NCBI GenBank assembly: GCA_023653245.1
Contig: JAMNXK010000019.1
Span: 1 to 12,774, forward strand
Reading direction: 5' to 3'
DNA length: 12,774 nt
From: Tagaea sp.
Lineage (GTDB): Bacteria > Pseudomonadota > Alphaproteobacteria > CACIAM-22H2
Below, piece after piece: positions 1 through 5,218 of the stretch. The notes below the pieces were generated by a model. That model did no database searches. It saw only the letters and a program-made list of their open reading frames with translations, and was not told the DNA's origin. Both the position numbers and the translations under genes were made by a program. The stretch's first letter is position 1, and every line of letters starts with the position of its first letter.

Positions 1-1
1 C

Positions 2-241
2 GAGGACGCGCTGTTCACCATCGTCGGACCGGGGACGATCGGCGCGGCGTTGATCGTCGGCCCGCATTTCCTGCCCGGCGCGTGCGACGGCTTGTGGGCG
101 TCCGGGGATCGGAAACTCGTGTGCGACGCACGCGCGCGCTATTGGGACGACGCCAAGGAAGCCAAGCCCGATCCGAACCAGCGTTTCCGCTGCGTGCGCA
201 CTTTGGGCGGCGGCACCGAGTGCAGCGAGACCGGTCAGTAG
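2..241 (+). CDS. Unrecognised protein, C-terminal part (5' end outside window)
   Basis: An open frame enters from the left edge and stops at TAG 239-241; 79 residues are visible. It begins with a fairly hydrophobic stretch (roughly residues 5-24 of the visible part, ending in GPHFLPG). A polar tail with four cysteines follows (in GACDG, LVCDA, FRCVR and TECSE). A TTG at 50 could in principle start a 63-residue protein, but no SD precedes it and the frame is open further upstream, so a truncated gene is more likely. The paired cysteines and hydrophobic lead would suit a membrane-anchored or exported protein, which is inference. I do not recognise the family. It ends 3 bp from the stop of the convergent small gene at 245-466. 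Confidence 0.5.
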   Translation, partial: EDALFTIVGPGTIGAALIVGPHFLPGACDGLWASGDRKLVCDARARYWDDAKEAKPDPNQRFRCVRTLGGGTECSETGQ

Positions 242-244
242 CCG

Positions 245-466
245 CTATTTCTTGGTTTCGGGCTTGGGAATGCGCGAGGGCGCGATATAGACCGAGCCTT
301 CCAGCGGGCGTCCGGGCCCGGCATGGAACACATGCGGATTGCGCTGATTGAGCTTCTCGGCCTCGGGGCTGAGCTTGGGGGCGCCGGTGTTCGGGCGCGG
401 ATCGTCGGCCGCTTGCGCCGCGGTGGCGAAGGACAGGACAAGGACGAAGACGGCGAAAAAACGCAT
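245..466 (-). CDS. Small exported protein of unknown function (73 aa)
   Basis: Read leftward from ATG at 466, with GGAG about 8 nt upstream as SD. The first 19 residues form a clear Sec signal peptide: MRFF, a hydrophobic core VFVLVLSFA, and a likely AQA|ADD cleavage after residue 19. The mature part is only about 54 residues, polar and proline-rich (DPRP, GAPKLSPEAEKL, GPGRPLEGS, PSRIPKPETKK). It has no cysteine or obvious catalytic motif. It should be a soluble periplasmic protein. I do not recognise the family. It is convergent with the partial gene to the left (3-bp gap) and divergent from the DedA-like gene, with about 68 bp between the starts. Confidence 0.7.
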   Translation of the reverse strand: MRFFAVFVLVLSFATAAQAADDPRPNTGAPKLSPEAEKLNQRNPHVFHAGPGRPLEGSVYIAPSRIPKPETKK

Positions 467-534
467 GGGAGCTTCTCCGGCGACCGCTAGAATGGGCCAC
501 GAACCATAGCACGCCTTGCGAGGAAACGCCCGAG

Positions 535-1116
535 GTGAACGTCGATCAGCTCATCGCCGAGTACGGTACGCTCGTCTACGCCGTGACTTTCGTCTGGACG
601 TTCTTCGAGGGCGAGACCTTCGTCATTTTCGCCGGTGCCGCCGCCCAGCAGGAGAAGCTCGCCCTCGTGCCGCTATTCCTGGCCGCGTGGCTGGGCAGCT
701 TCGCGGGCGACCAGACGTGGTTCTGGCTCGGACGCACCCAAGGCCTCCGGCTGCTCGCCAAGCGGCCCGGCTGGAAGCCCGGCGTCGAGCGCGCGATGTC
801 CTGGCTCGAGCGCTACGACACCTGGTTCATCCTGACATTCCGCTTCGTCTACGGCGTGCGCAACTTCGCGTCTTTCGCGATGGGCCTGGCCAGGATCGAT
901 CCCTTGCGCTTCGCGGCGTTGAATTTCGTCGCCGCCTTCGTGTGGGCGGTCGCCTTCGTCGGCTTCGGCTACGTTTTCGGCCACGCGCTGGAGAGCGTCT
1001 TCGGCGACGTCACGGCCTATTTCCACTATGTGATGCTCGGCGTGTTCGTGCTTGCCGTCGGCATCTTGGCGCTGGTCACGCGTTCGAAGAAGCCGGCCGG
1101 ACCGCCATCGCCATGA
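535..1116 (+). CDS. DedA/VTT-family integral membrane protein
   Basis: A 193-residue polytopic inner-membrane protein of the DedA (SNARE-associated/VTT) family. Members include undecaprenyl-phosphate and phospholipid flippases and factors for membrane homeostasis. Family hallmarks are visible: an acidic re-entrant segment FFEGETF (residues 23-29), a second loop GDQTWFWLGR (58-67) matching the family G-D-x3-(Y/W)-x-x-GR pattern, and the conserved arginines in RFVYGVRNF (103-111) followed by a small-residue segment with MG at 116-117. The last three helices and a short basic tail (RSKKPAG) complete the usual roughly 200-residue length. The start is GTG 535, preceded by AGGAAACGCCCGAG, a modest SD. 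The 3' end overlaps the convergent EamA gene by 41 bp. The exact lipid substrate cannot be inferred. Confidence 0.85.
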   Translation: MNVDQLIAEYGTLVYAVTFVWTFFEGETFVIFAGAAAQQEKLALVPLFLAAWLGSFAGDQTWFWLGRTQGLRLLAKRPGWKPGVERAMSWLERYDTWFILTFRFVYGVRNFASFAMGLARIDPLRFAALNFVAAFVWAVAFVGFGYVFGHALESVFGDVTAYFHYVMLGVFVLAVGILALVTRSKKPAGPPSP

Positions 1117-1978
1117 ACAACGCGGCGAGGATCGCGGCCATCCCCGCGTAGTCGAGCGCGGCGAAGCGCTCGCCCGTCAGCCATGCCGACGACGCCACGC
1201 CCACGACCGGCACGGCGAGAACCCCCAAGGACGCGGCCTGCGCGGGCAGAATCTCCAGCGCGCGGAACCACGCCCAATGGCAATAGATCATCGGCACCGT
1301 GGCCGCGTAGACGATCCCGACCCAGCCCGCGAGGCTCGGCGTTTCGACGCGCCAGATTCCGGCCGGCACGTCGATGGCGAGCATGCCGAGCAACACCGGC
1401 ACGCCGCCGATCGCCAGCTGCCAGGCGGTCAGCGAAACCGCGTTCATGCCGAAGCCCCGGCGCTTGAGGTAGAGCGTGCCCGTCGCCCAGCCCACGGCGC
1501 AGGCCAGCATCAAAAAGAATCCGAGCGGCGAGGCGGCAAGACCGGCGAAGGCGGGCATGGCCAGCAGCGCCAAGCCCAGGGCCCCCAGCGCGAGGGCGGC
1601 CGTCTTGCGCGCGTCCAGAATCTCGCCCAGGAAAACCGCGCCGAACACCCCGACCCAGATCGGCATGGTGAAGGCGATCAGCGAGGCGCGCCCCGCCTCG
1701 ACCAGCATGAGACCGTAGGCCGAGCACACGTGCCAGATCGTCACGTTGAGCAGCGAGGCGACGATCAATTCGCGGCCGCGCCCGCGCGGCACGCGCATCG
1801 ACAGGCCGAGCTTCCACGCGATCGCGAACAGCCCGAGCGCGCCGACGTAAAGACAGATGACACGGAACGTCCACGGCCCCATCTCGAGCACGGCGAGCTT
1901 CATCGCCGGCCAGTTGACGCCCCACAGGAGCGCGAGCGACAGCAGCAGCCAGGGCCCTTCGCGCGAGGCGCGGCTCAA
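1076..1978 (-). CDS. EamA-family (DMT superfamily) transporter
   Basis: A 300-residue protein with about ten hydrophobic helices arranged as two EamA repeats (roughly residues 10-140 and 150-290), the normal length and layout for RhaT/YdcZ/RarD-like drug/metabolite exporters. The first helix has the typical WGVNWPAMKLAV pattern followed by FR in helix 2, and the C-terminal repeat carries the usual PVVGVASSAWLTGE segment. It is read leftward from TTG 1978, whose codon overlaps the TGA of the upstream tusA-like gene (TTGA, 4-nt overlap), so translation is probably coupled. No separate strong SD is seen. The substrate is unknown. Relatives export amino acids including cysteine/cystine derivatives, so coupling to tusA allows, but does not prove, a sulfur-compound role. 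Confidence 0.82.
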   Translation of the reverse strand: MSRASREGPWLLLSLALLWGVNWPAMKLAVLEMGPWTFRVICLYVGALGLFAIAWKLGLSMRVPRGRGRELIVASLLNVTIWHVCSAYGLMLVEAGRASLIAFTMPIWVGVFGAVFLGEILDARKTAALALGALGLALLAMPAFAGLAASPLGFFLMLACAVGWATGTLYLKRRGFGMNAVSLTAWQLAIGGVPVLLGMLAIDVPAGIWRVETPSLAGWVGIVYAATVPMIYCHWAWFRALEILPAQAASLGVLAVPVVGVASSAWLTGERFAALDYAGMAAILAALFMAMAVRPASSNA

Positions 1979-2202
1979 CCGGTCTTGCCGAGTTCGAAGA
2001 CGAACACGCCGTCTTGCTCGACGGACGATTTGAACTGATTGCCCGAGGCCTTGCAGAAAGCCTCGACATCCTTGGGGGCGCCCGGGTCGGTCGCGTAGAC
2101 CTTGAGCGTGGCGCCCGCGGGCAAGCCGGACATCGCCTTCTTGACCCGCAGCACGGGCAAGGGGCAGTTCAGGCCTTTGACGTCGAGTTCGGTGGTGGAC
2201 AT
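1975..2202 (-). CDS. tusA: TusA/SirA-like sulfur-carrier protein
   Basis: A 75-residue cytoplasmic protein of the TusA (SirA/YeeD) family. It carries the defining CPxP motif as NCPLPVLRVKKA with the persulfide-carrying cysteine at residue 13, then the alternating strand/helix pattern of the compact fold (ATLKVYATDPGAPKDVEAFCKASG). TusA proteins accept sulfane sulfur as a cysteine persulfide and pass it to tRNA thiolation, molybdenum-cofactor or sulfur-oxidation enzymes. The YeeD subtype works with the thiosulfate transporter YeeE. Here a YeeE homologue starts 80 bp away on the opposite strand, which favours the YeeD-like role. The start is ATG 2202, with only a weak purine signal upstream. 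The stop overlaps the start of the EamA gene by 4 nt. Confidence 0.88.
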   Translation of the reverse strand: MSTTELDVKGLNCPLPVLRVKKAMSGLPAGATLKVYATDPGAPKDVEAFCKASGNQFKSSVEQDGVFVFELGKTG

Positions 2203-2254
2203 GGGGCGCGAGATTACGGCGTGACGGCGCGCGGCGGCAAGCGGTACATTAGCG

Positions 2255-2272
2255 TCTTCGAATATTGAAAGA
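2255..2272. promoter_or_regulatory. AT-rich imperfect palindrome between tusA and yeeE
   Basis: In the 80-bp divergent intergenic region the sequence TCTTcgAATATTgaAAGA is symmetric at 14 of 18 positions (TCTT, AATATT and AAGA), an unusual AT-rich island in a GC-rich window. It lies 11 bp before the yeeE ATG and about 53 bp before the tusA ATG. A TACATT at 2245-2250 could be a -10 element for the rightward gene. Its location suggests a shared operator, but no regulator is identified and the site is only a candidate. Confidence 0.35.
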
Positions 2273-2282
2273 CCCTCCTTCG

Positions 2283-3362
2283 ATGACGGATTTATCGGTC
2301 CATCTCCTCGTGGCGCTCGCCGGAATCGCCGCCGGAACGGCCTTCGGCGCGCTGGCCCAGCGCACCAATTTCTGCACCATGGGCGCGATCTCCGACGCGG
2401 TCGTCATGGGCGATATGCGCCGCTTGCGGGCCTGGGTCGCGGCGATCGCCGTAGCCCTCCTCGGCGCGACCGCTTTGCACGCGGCCGGCGCCGTCGATCT
2501 GGGCAAGTCGATCTATCTCACGCCCAATCTCGGCTGGTCGGGTGCGATCTTCGGCGGTGCGGTGTTCGGCTTCGGCATGGTGCTGGCGGGCGGCTGCGGC
2601 CAGCGCAACCTGGTGCGCGCGGGTGCGGGCAATCTCAAGAGCTGGGTCGTGCTGATCCTGCTCGGGATTTCCGCCTACGCGACGCTGCGCGGCATCGTCG
2701 GGGCCGCGCGCGTGGCGACGTGGGAGACGACCAATCTCGATCTGCGCGCGCTGGGTTTCGCGGGCCAAGGTCTGCCCGAATTGCTCGGCGTGTCGCGCGT
2801 CGCGATCGGCGCGATCCTCGCGGCCGCACTGCTCGCCTGGTGCTTCAAGGACCGCGAATTCCGCGCGAGCGCGCGCGACGTCGCCGCGGGCCTCGGCATC
2901 GGCGCTTCGATCGTCGCCGGCTGGGCGATCACCGGCGTTCTCGGCGCCGACGATTTCGAGCCCACGCCGCTCGCCTCGTTCACCTTCGTGGCACCGGTGG
3001 GCGACGCGCTCGTCTATCTGATGTTTTGGACGGGTTCGAAAATCACCTTCGGCGCCGCGACGGTGGCCGGCGTGATTCTGGGCGCGGGCCTCGCGGCCAA
3101 GGCCTCGGGCACGTGGCGCCTGGAAAGCTTCCGCGACACGTCCGACTTTCTGCGGACTTCCACCGGCGCGGTGATGATGGGAATCGGCGGCGTGTCGGCC
3201 TTGGGCTGCACCGTGGGCCAGGGTATCACGGGGCTTTCGACGCTGGCGCTCGGCTCGTTCCTGGCCGTGGTGGGGATCGTGGCGGGCGCCGTGCTGGCGC
3301 TCAAATATCTCGAAGAAGGCTCGCTCGCGGGGGCGGTGAAGGCGCTCGCCGCGCGTGGCTGA
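2283..3362 (+). CDS. yeeE: YeeE/YedE (TsuA-type) thiosulfate transporter
   Basis: A polytopic inner-membrane protein of 359 residues belonging to the YeeE/YedE family, whose characterised member TsuA imports thiosulfate through a path of conserved cysteines. All three family cysteine motifs are visible: NFCTMGAISD (C31), GGCGQRNLVR (C105) and LGCTVGQGITG (C309), with the glycine-rich repeats around them (GWSGAIFGGAVFGFGMVLAGG). The length equals that of the family. ATG 2283 is chosen because the protein then begins just before the first helix (MTDLSVHLLVALAG). An in-frame TTG at 2265 lacks an SD and lies in the intergenic palindrome. The gene is divergent from tusA, its usual functional partner, and overlaps the Nudix gene downstream by 8 nt, indicating a bicistronic unit. 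The substrate is thiosulfate by family inference. Confidence 0.9.
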   Translation: MTDLSVHLLVALAGIAAGTAFGALAQRTNFCTMGAISDAVVMGDMRRLRAWVAAIAVALLGATALHAAGAVDLGKSIYLTPNLGWSGAIFGGAVFGFGMVLAGGCGQRNLVRAGAGNLKSWVVLILLGISAYATLRGIVGAARVATWETTNLDLRALGFAGQGLPELLGVSRVAIGAILAAALLAWCFKDREFRASARDVAAGLGIGASIVAGWAITGVLGADDFEPTPLASFTFVAPVGDALVYLMFWTGSKITFGAATVAGVILGAGLAAKASGTWRLESFRDTSDFLRTSTGAVMMGIGGVSALGCTVGQGITGLSTLALGSFLAVVGIVAGAVLALKYLEEGSLAGAVKALAARG

Positions 3363-3762
3363 GCTGCCCGGCGACAATCGCGCCCATCGCTTCCCCGTCG
3401 CCATCAAGGGGGTGGTGACGGTCGATGGGCGCGTGTGCCTGTTGTTCAACGAGCGCGACGAATGGGAATTGCCCGGCGGCAAGCTCGAACCCGGCGAGGA
3501 TCCGCAAGCGTGCCTGGCACGTGAAATCGACGAGGAACTCGGCCTGCGCGCGACGGTCGGGCGCATTCTCGATTCCTGGCTCTATCGCATCCGGCCCGGA
3601 ATCGAAGTCGTGATCGTCACCTATGCGTGCGACGCGCCGTCGGGCGTCGTGCCGCGCCTGAGCCACGAGCACAAGAAACTGGGCTTGTTCGCACCCGGCG
3701 AAGTCGACGCGCTGAACATGCCCGAGGGCTACAAAGCCTCGATCCGCGCGGCACTCGGTTAG
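3355..3762 (+). CDS. Nudix hydrolase
   Basis: A 135-residue cytoplasmic Nudix-domain protein. The full Nudix box GX5EX7REUXEEXGU is present without a mismatch (G42, E48, R56-E57, E60-E61, G63), preceded by the usual strand WELPGG. Nudix enzymes hydrolyse a nucleoside diphosphate linked to another moiety using the divalent metals held by the box glutamates. Nothing beyond the box identifies the substrate here. The start is GTG 3355, inside the end of yeeE (8-nt overlap), so expression is probably coupled to the transporter. The predicted N-terminus HRFPVAIKGVVTVDGRVCLLF is the normal first strand of the fold. The stop overlaps by 4 nt the stop of the convergent small gene at 3759-3938. Confidence 0.9.
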   Translation: MAELPGDNRAHRFPVAIKGVVTVDGRVCLLFNERDEWELPGGKLEPGEDPQACLAREIDEELGLRATVGRILDSWLYRIRPGIEVVIVTYACDAPSGVVPRLSHEHKKLGLFAPGEVDALNMPEGYKASIRAALG

Positions 3763-3938
3763 AGACGCGGGCGGTCTTGCGTGCCCAACGCCGCGAGCAT
3801 TTCGAGCTGCGCGCCCATCAGCGCATAGCCGGCGAGATCGGGTTCGAGCAGCGACGGCGAACGCCGAAGCGTCGCGCCGCAGCGGCGCCGGCAGTCGCTG
3901 GCGGATTCGTCGCTCTTGCAGGTTCTCGCGCAAGCCAT
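3759..3938 (-). CDS. Twin-CX3C cysteine-rich microprotein (59 aa), unknown function
   Basis: Read leftward from ATG 3938 to TAA 3759-3761, giving 59 residues. The SD AAGGAG (3945-3950) lies 6 nt before the start, an ideal spacing and one of the best ribosome sites in the window. Cysteines are at residues 3, 7, 16 and 20, giving CX3C-X8-CX3C within a charged, arginine-rich N-terminal half. The second half (about residues 28-54: SLLEPDLAGYALMGAQLEML) looks helical. About 80 percent of codons end in G or C, as in the neighbouring genes. There is no signal peptide or membrane segment, so it is probably cytoplasmic. The cysteines could bind zinc or an Fe-S centre or form disulfides. I do not recognise the family. 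An FNR/FixK-like box is centred 61.5 bp before its start codon. A longer ORF in another frame here is a shadow of the Nudix gene. Confidence 0.68.
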   Translation of the reverse strand: MACARTCKSDESASDCRRRCGATLRRSPSLLEPDLAGYALMGAQLEMLAALGTQDRPRL

Positions 3939-3944
3939 CGCTCT

Positions 3945-3950
3945 CTCCTT
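3945..3950 (-). promoter_or_regulatory. Shine-Dalgarno site of the twin-CX3C gene
   Basis: The minus strand reads AAGGAG here, 6 nt before ATG 3938. This is the main evidence, with the cysteine pattern, that the short frame is a real gene. It also fixes the start codon. Confidence 0.65.
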
Positions 3951-3964
3951 CGATCCGATGCGCT

Positions 3965-3970
3965 ACTCTG
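3965..3970 (-). promoter_or_regulatory. Putative -10 element (CAGAGT) for the leftward microprotein gene
   Basis: If the FNR-like box is centred at -41.5, transcription would start at 3958. The hexamer at -12 to -7 is then CAGAGT, which keeps the two most conserved -10 bases, A at position 2 and T at position 6 (3 of 6 matches overall). The resulting leader would be 20 nt and contain the SD. Confidence 0.35.
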
Positions 3971-3992
3971 GCACCCTTCGCCAAGGGCCACA

Positions 3993-4006
3993 TTGATTCA
4001 GATCAA
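3993..4006. promoter_or_regulatory. FNR/FixK-type operator (anaerobox)
   Basis: TTGAT-TCAG-ATCAA is an exact match to the FNR-family consensus TTGAT-N4-ATCAA, with perfect symmetry in both half sites. In alphaproteobacteria such boxes bind FnrL, FixK, Anr or related CRP/FNR proteins that respond to low oxygen, often at high-affinity oxidase, haem and cytochrome biogenesis genes. It lies between divergent genes. The centre (3999.5) is 61.5 bp from the leftward start codon, allowing class II activation of the small gene. It is only about 25 bp from the rightward start codon, too close for class II activation of that gene unless the latter starts further downstream or is repressed by the site. 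Confidence 0.75.
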
Positions 4007-4023
4007 GACCGGAAAACCATGAA

Positions 4024-4623
4024 ATGATCGAAATATTCCAAGCGTTTGGCGCGGGGCTGACGGGTGCCTTGGGCGCCCCGATGCTGCCCCTCCTGCCCGC
4101 GATTCTCGCCTGGGCGTGGGCGACTTCACGCGACGGACATTGGTTGGCGCCCCTCGGTTTCGTCGCGAGCTTCGCCGCCGGCTTCGCGTTGCTGAACGCA
4201 GGCGACGGGTGGCTGATCAGCCATGCCGATTTCGGCGCGGTCCTCGCGGGGCTGGCGATCGCCGCGTTCGGGATCGACGCGATGGGCGCATTGCGCGTGC
4301 CCGGCGCGAAGACAAGCGCGCCGTTTCTGGGCTTTGCCTTCGCGTTCGGCTGGGCGCCGTTGCCCAGCGCGGCCTTGGCCCGAGCCGCGGAAATCGGACC
4401 CGCCGCGCTCGCCGCCTATGGCGCGGGGCTTGCGGTTTTCGCATGGCTGGCGATTCCCATTTTCAATCGCGTTTTGCGCGGGAATTTTTCGCGCCAAACG
4501 ACGCTCGCCAAAATCGCGGGCCTGACGCTGTTCGCGACGGGCCTGGCCATCGCCGCCGGCCTATTCGCCGAGTTCGGCTTCGCGCTCGACGAAAACTTTC
4601 CCGCGCTGCGGTACGTCGGTTAG
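4024..4623 (+). CDS. CcdA/DsbD-like membrane protein lacking all cysteines
   Basis: A 199-residue protein with about six hydrophobic helices. Two segments resemble the repeated active-site helices of CcdA, which moves electrons across the membrane for cytochrome c maturation and sulfur-compound oxidation (SoxV). They are GAPMLPLLPAILAW (17-30), comparable to SPCVLPLVP in CcdA, and LGFAFAFGWAPLPSAAL (102-118), comparable to LAFALGWTPC. The positions expected to hold the redox cysteines are Pro19 and Leu113, and the whole protein contains no cysteine, so thiol electron transfer is not possible in the usual way. The start is ATG 4024. A two-codon ATGAAATGA at 4019 overlaps it, and the SD is weak (GGAAAA at 4011-4016). 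A PAS_5-like gene follows after 48 bp. The CcdA assignment rests on motif resemblance; it could also be a TauE/DsbD_2-type relative. Confidence 0.6.
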   Translation: MIEIFQAFGAGLTGALGAPMLPLLPAILAWAWATSRDGHWLAPLGFVASFAAGFALLNAGDGWLISHADFGAVLAGLAIAAFGIDAMGALRVPGAKTSAPFLGFAFAFGWAPLPSAALARAAEIGPAALAAYGAGLAVFAWLAIPIFNRVLRGNFSRQTTLAKIAGLTLFATGLAIAAGLFAEFGFALDENFPALRYVG

Positions 4624-4671
4624 TTCGGCGCGTTCAGCTTCGCGTCAGGTTCGGCGTCGATTCTTGCTTCC

Positions 4672-5076
4672 ATGATCGCACGTCGCTTCGACATCGGCGA
4701 AGACCTGCCGCTTCCCCTCGCCCGCCTGGTTTGGGCGTGGGAGGAAAAACGCGGGCCCGGCGGCTGCGCCACCCGCGCGGCGTTCCCCTTGCTGCGCCTG
4801 CCCGGCAGCGGGGCGCGCGCGGCGTTTCTGCTCGCCCCCGCCGGCGAGGACGGCTACGCGGTCCGTTTGGCGGGCGCCGATTGCCCGCCGGACCTGCTCG
4901 ACGCGCCCGGCAGCGCGCTCGCCGACGCGGCGTTCGAGGCCTGGCTGGTGCTGGCGCCGATGACGATCGAAAGCGCGGCATGGCGCGCGATCCTGGTGCC
5001 GCTGGCCGACGGCGACACGCATGTCGTGCTCGGCCTGGTCGCGGCCAAGGACGCCGCGGCGCGCGAAGCGGCCTAA
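4672..5076 (+). CDS. Small PAS_5-like domain protein
   Basis: A 134-residue protein without signal peptide or membrane helix. An N-terminal segment LARLVWAWEEKRG (about residues 16-28) followed by a strand-rich part with GYAVRLAGADCPPDLLD (61-77) recalls the small alphaproteobacterial PAS_5 proteins (pattern: YW-x-KRG... then Y-x-VRL-x-G-x...), and the closing strands AWRAILVPLAD and VVLGLVA fit a PAS sheet. This assignment is by pattern only and no ligand residues can be named. ATG 4672 is the only ATG, GTG or TTG start between the previous stop and the conserved part. No clear SD is seen. It follows the CcdA-like gene by 48 bp and could be co-transcribed with it. It is 142 bp before fccA. 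Confidence 0.45.
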   Translation: MIARRFDIGEDLPLPLARLVWAWEEKRGPGGCATRAAFPLLRLPGSGARAAFLLAPAGEDGYAVRLAGADCPPDLLDAPGSALADAAFEAWLVLAPMTIESAAWRAILVPLADGDTHVVLGLVAAKDAAAREAA

Positions 5077-5144
5077 ACGCCCGCATTAGATTTTCCGGTT
5101 TGCGCGCGCGAAATCCCGCGTGCGAAGTCGTGCGTTCTTGAGAC

Positions 5145-5173
5145 TTGTCAGGTCCGGAGCCGGACGTCACACT
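5145..5173 (+). promoter_or_regulatory. Candidate fccAB promoter with a palindrome in its spacer
   Basis: TTGTCA (5145-5150, 5 of 6 to the -35 consensus) is followed after 17 bp by CACACT (5168-5173, 3 of 6 to the -10 consensus). The spacer contains the perfect inverted repeat GTCCGG-AG-CCGGAC (5152-5165). A two-base loop makes it better suited to binding a dimeric protein than to forming an RNA hairpin. The site lies about 46 bp before the fccA start. The -10 match is poor, so the promoter call is tentative; the palindrome itself is certain. Confidence 0.35.
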
Positions 5174-5218
5174 TGCGTCAACGCGCCGCAACGACGGCCC
5201 GAACGAAAAGGGAGACAC

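Noticed and set aside
2265..2282. TTG 2265 as the yeeE start (adding six residues)
   Set aside because: No SD, and it lies inside the palindrome. ATG 2283 places the N-terminus right at the first helix.
2292..3566. A 424-codon antisense frame opposite yeeE and the Nudix gene
   Set aside because: No motif; low-complexity Arg/His/Gln composition; both sense genes are well supported.
3301..3993. A 230-codon minus-strand frame overlapping the microprotein region
   Set aside because: It is antisense to the Nudix gene, has no SD, and is in a different frame from the short gene with the strong SD at 3945-3950.
3993..4006. FNR box as a simple class II activator of the CcdA-like gene
   Set aside because: The centre is only about 25 bp from the start codon, so a -41.5 promoter would begin inside the coding sequence. 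Leftward action fits better.
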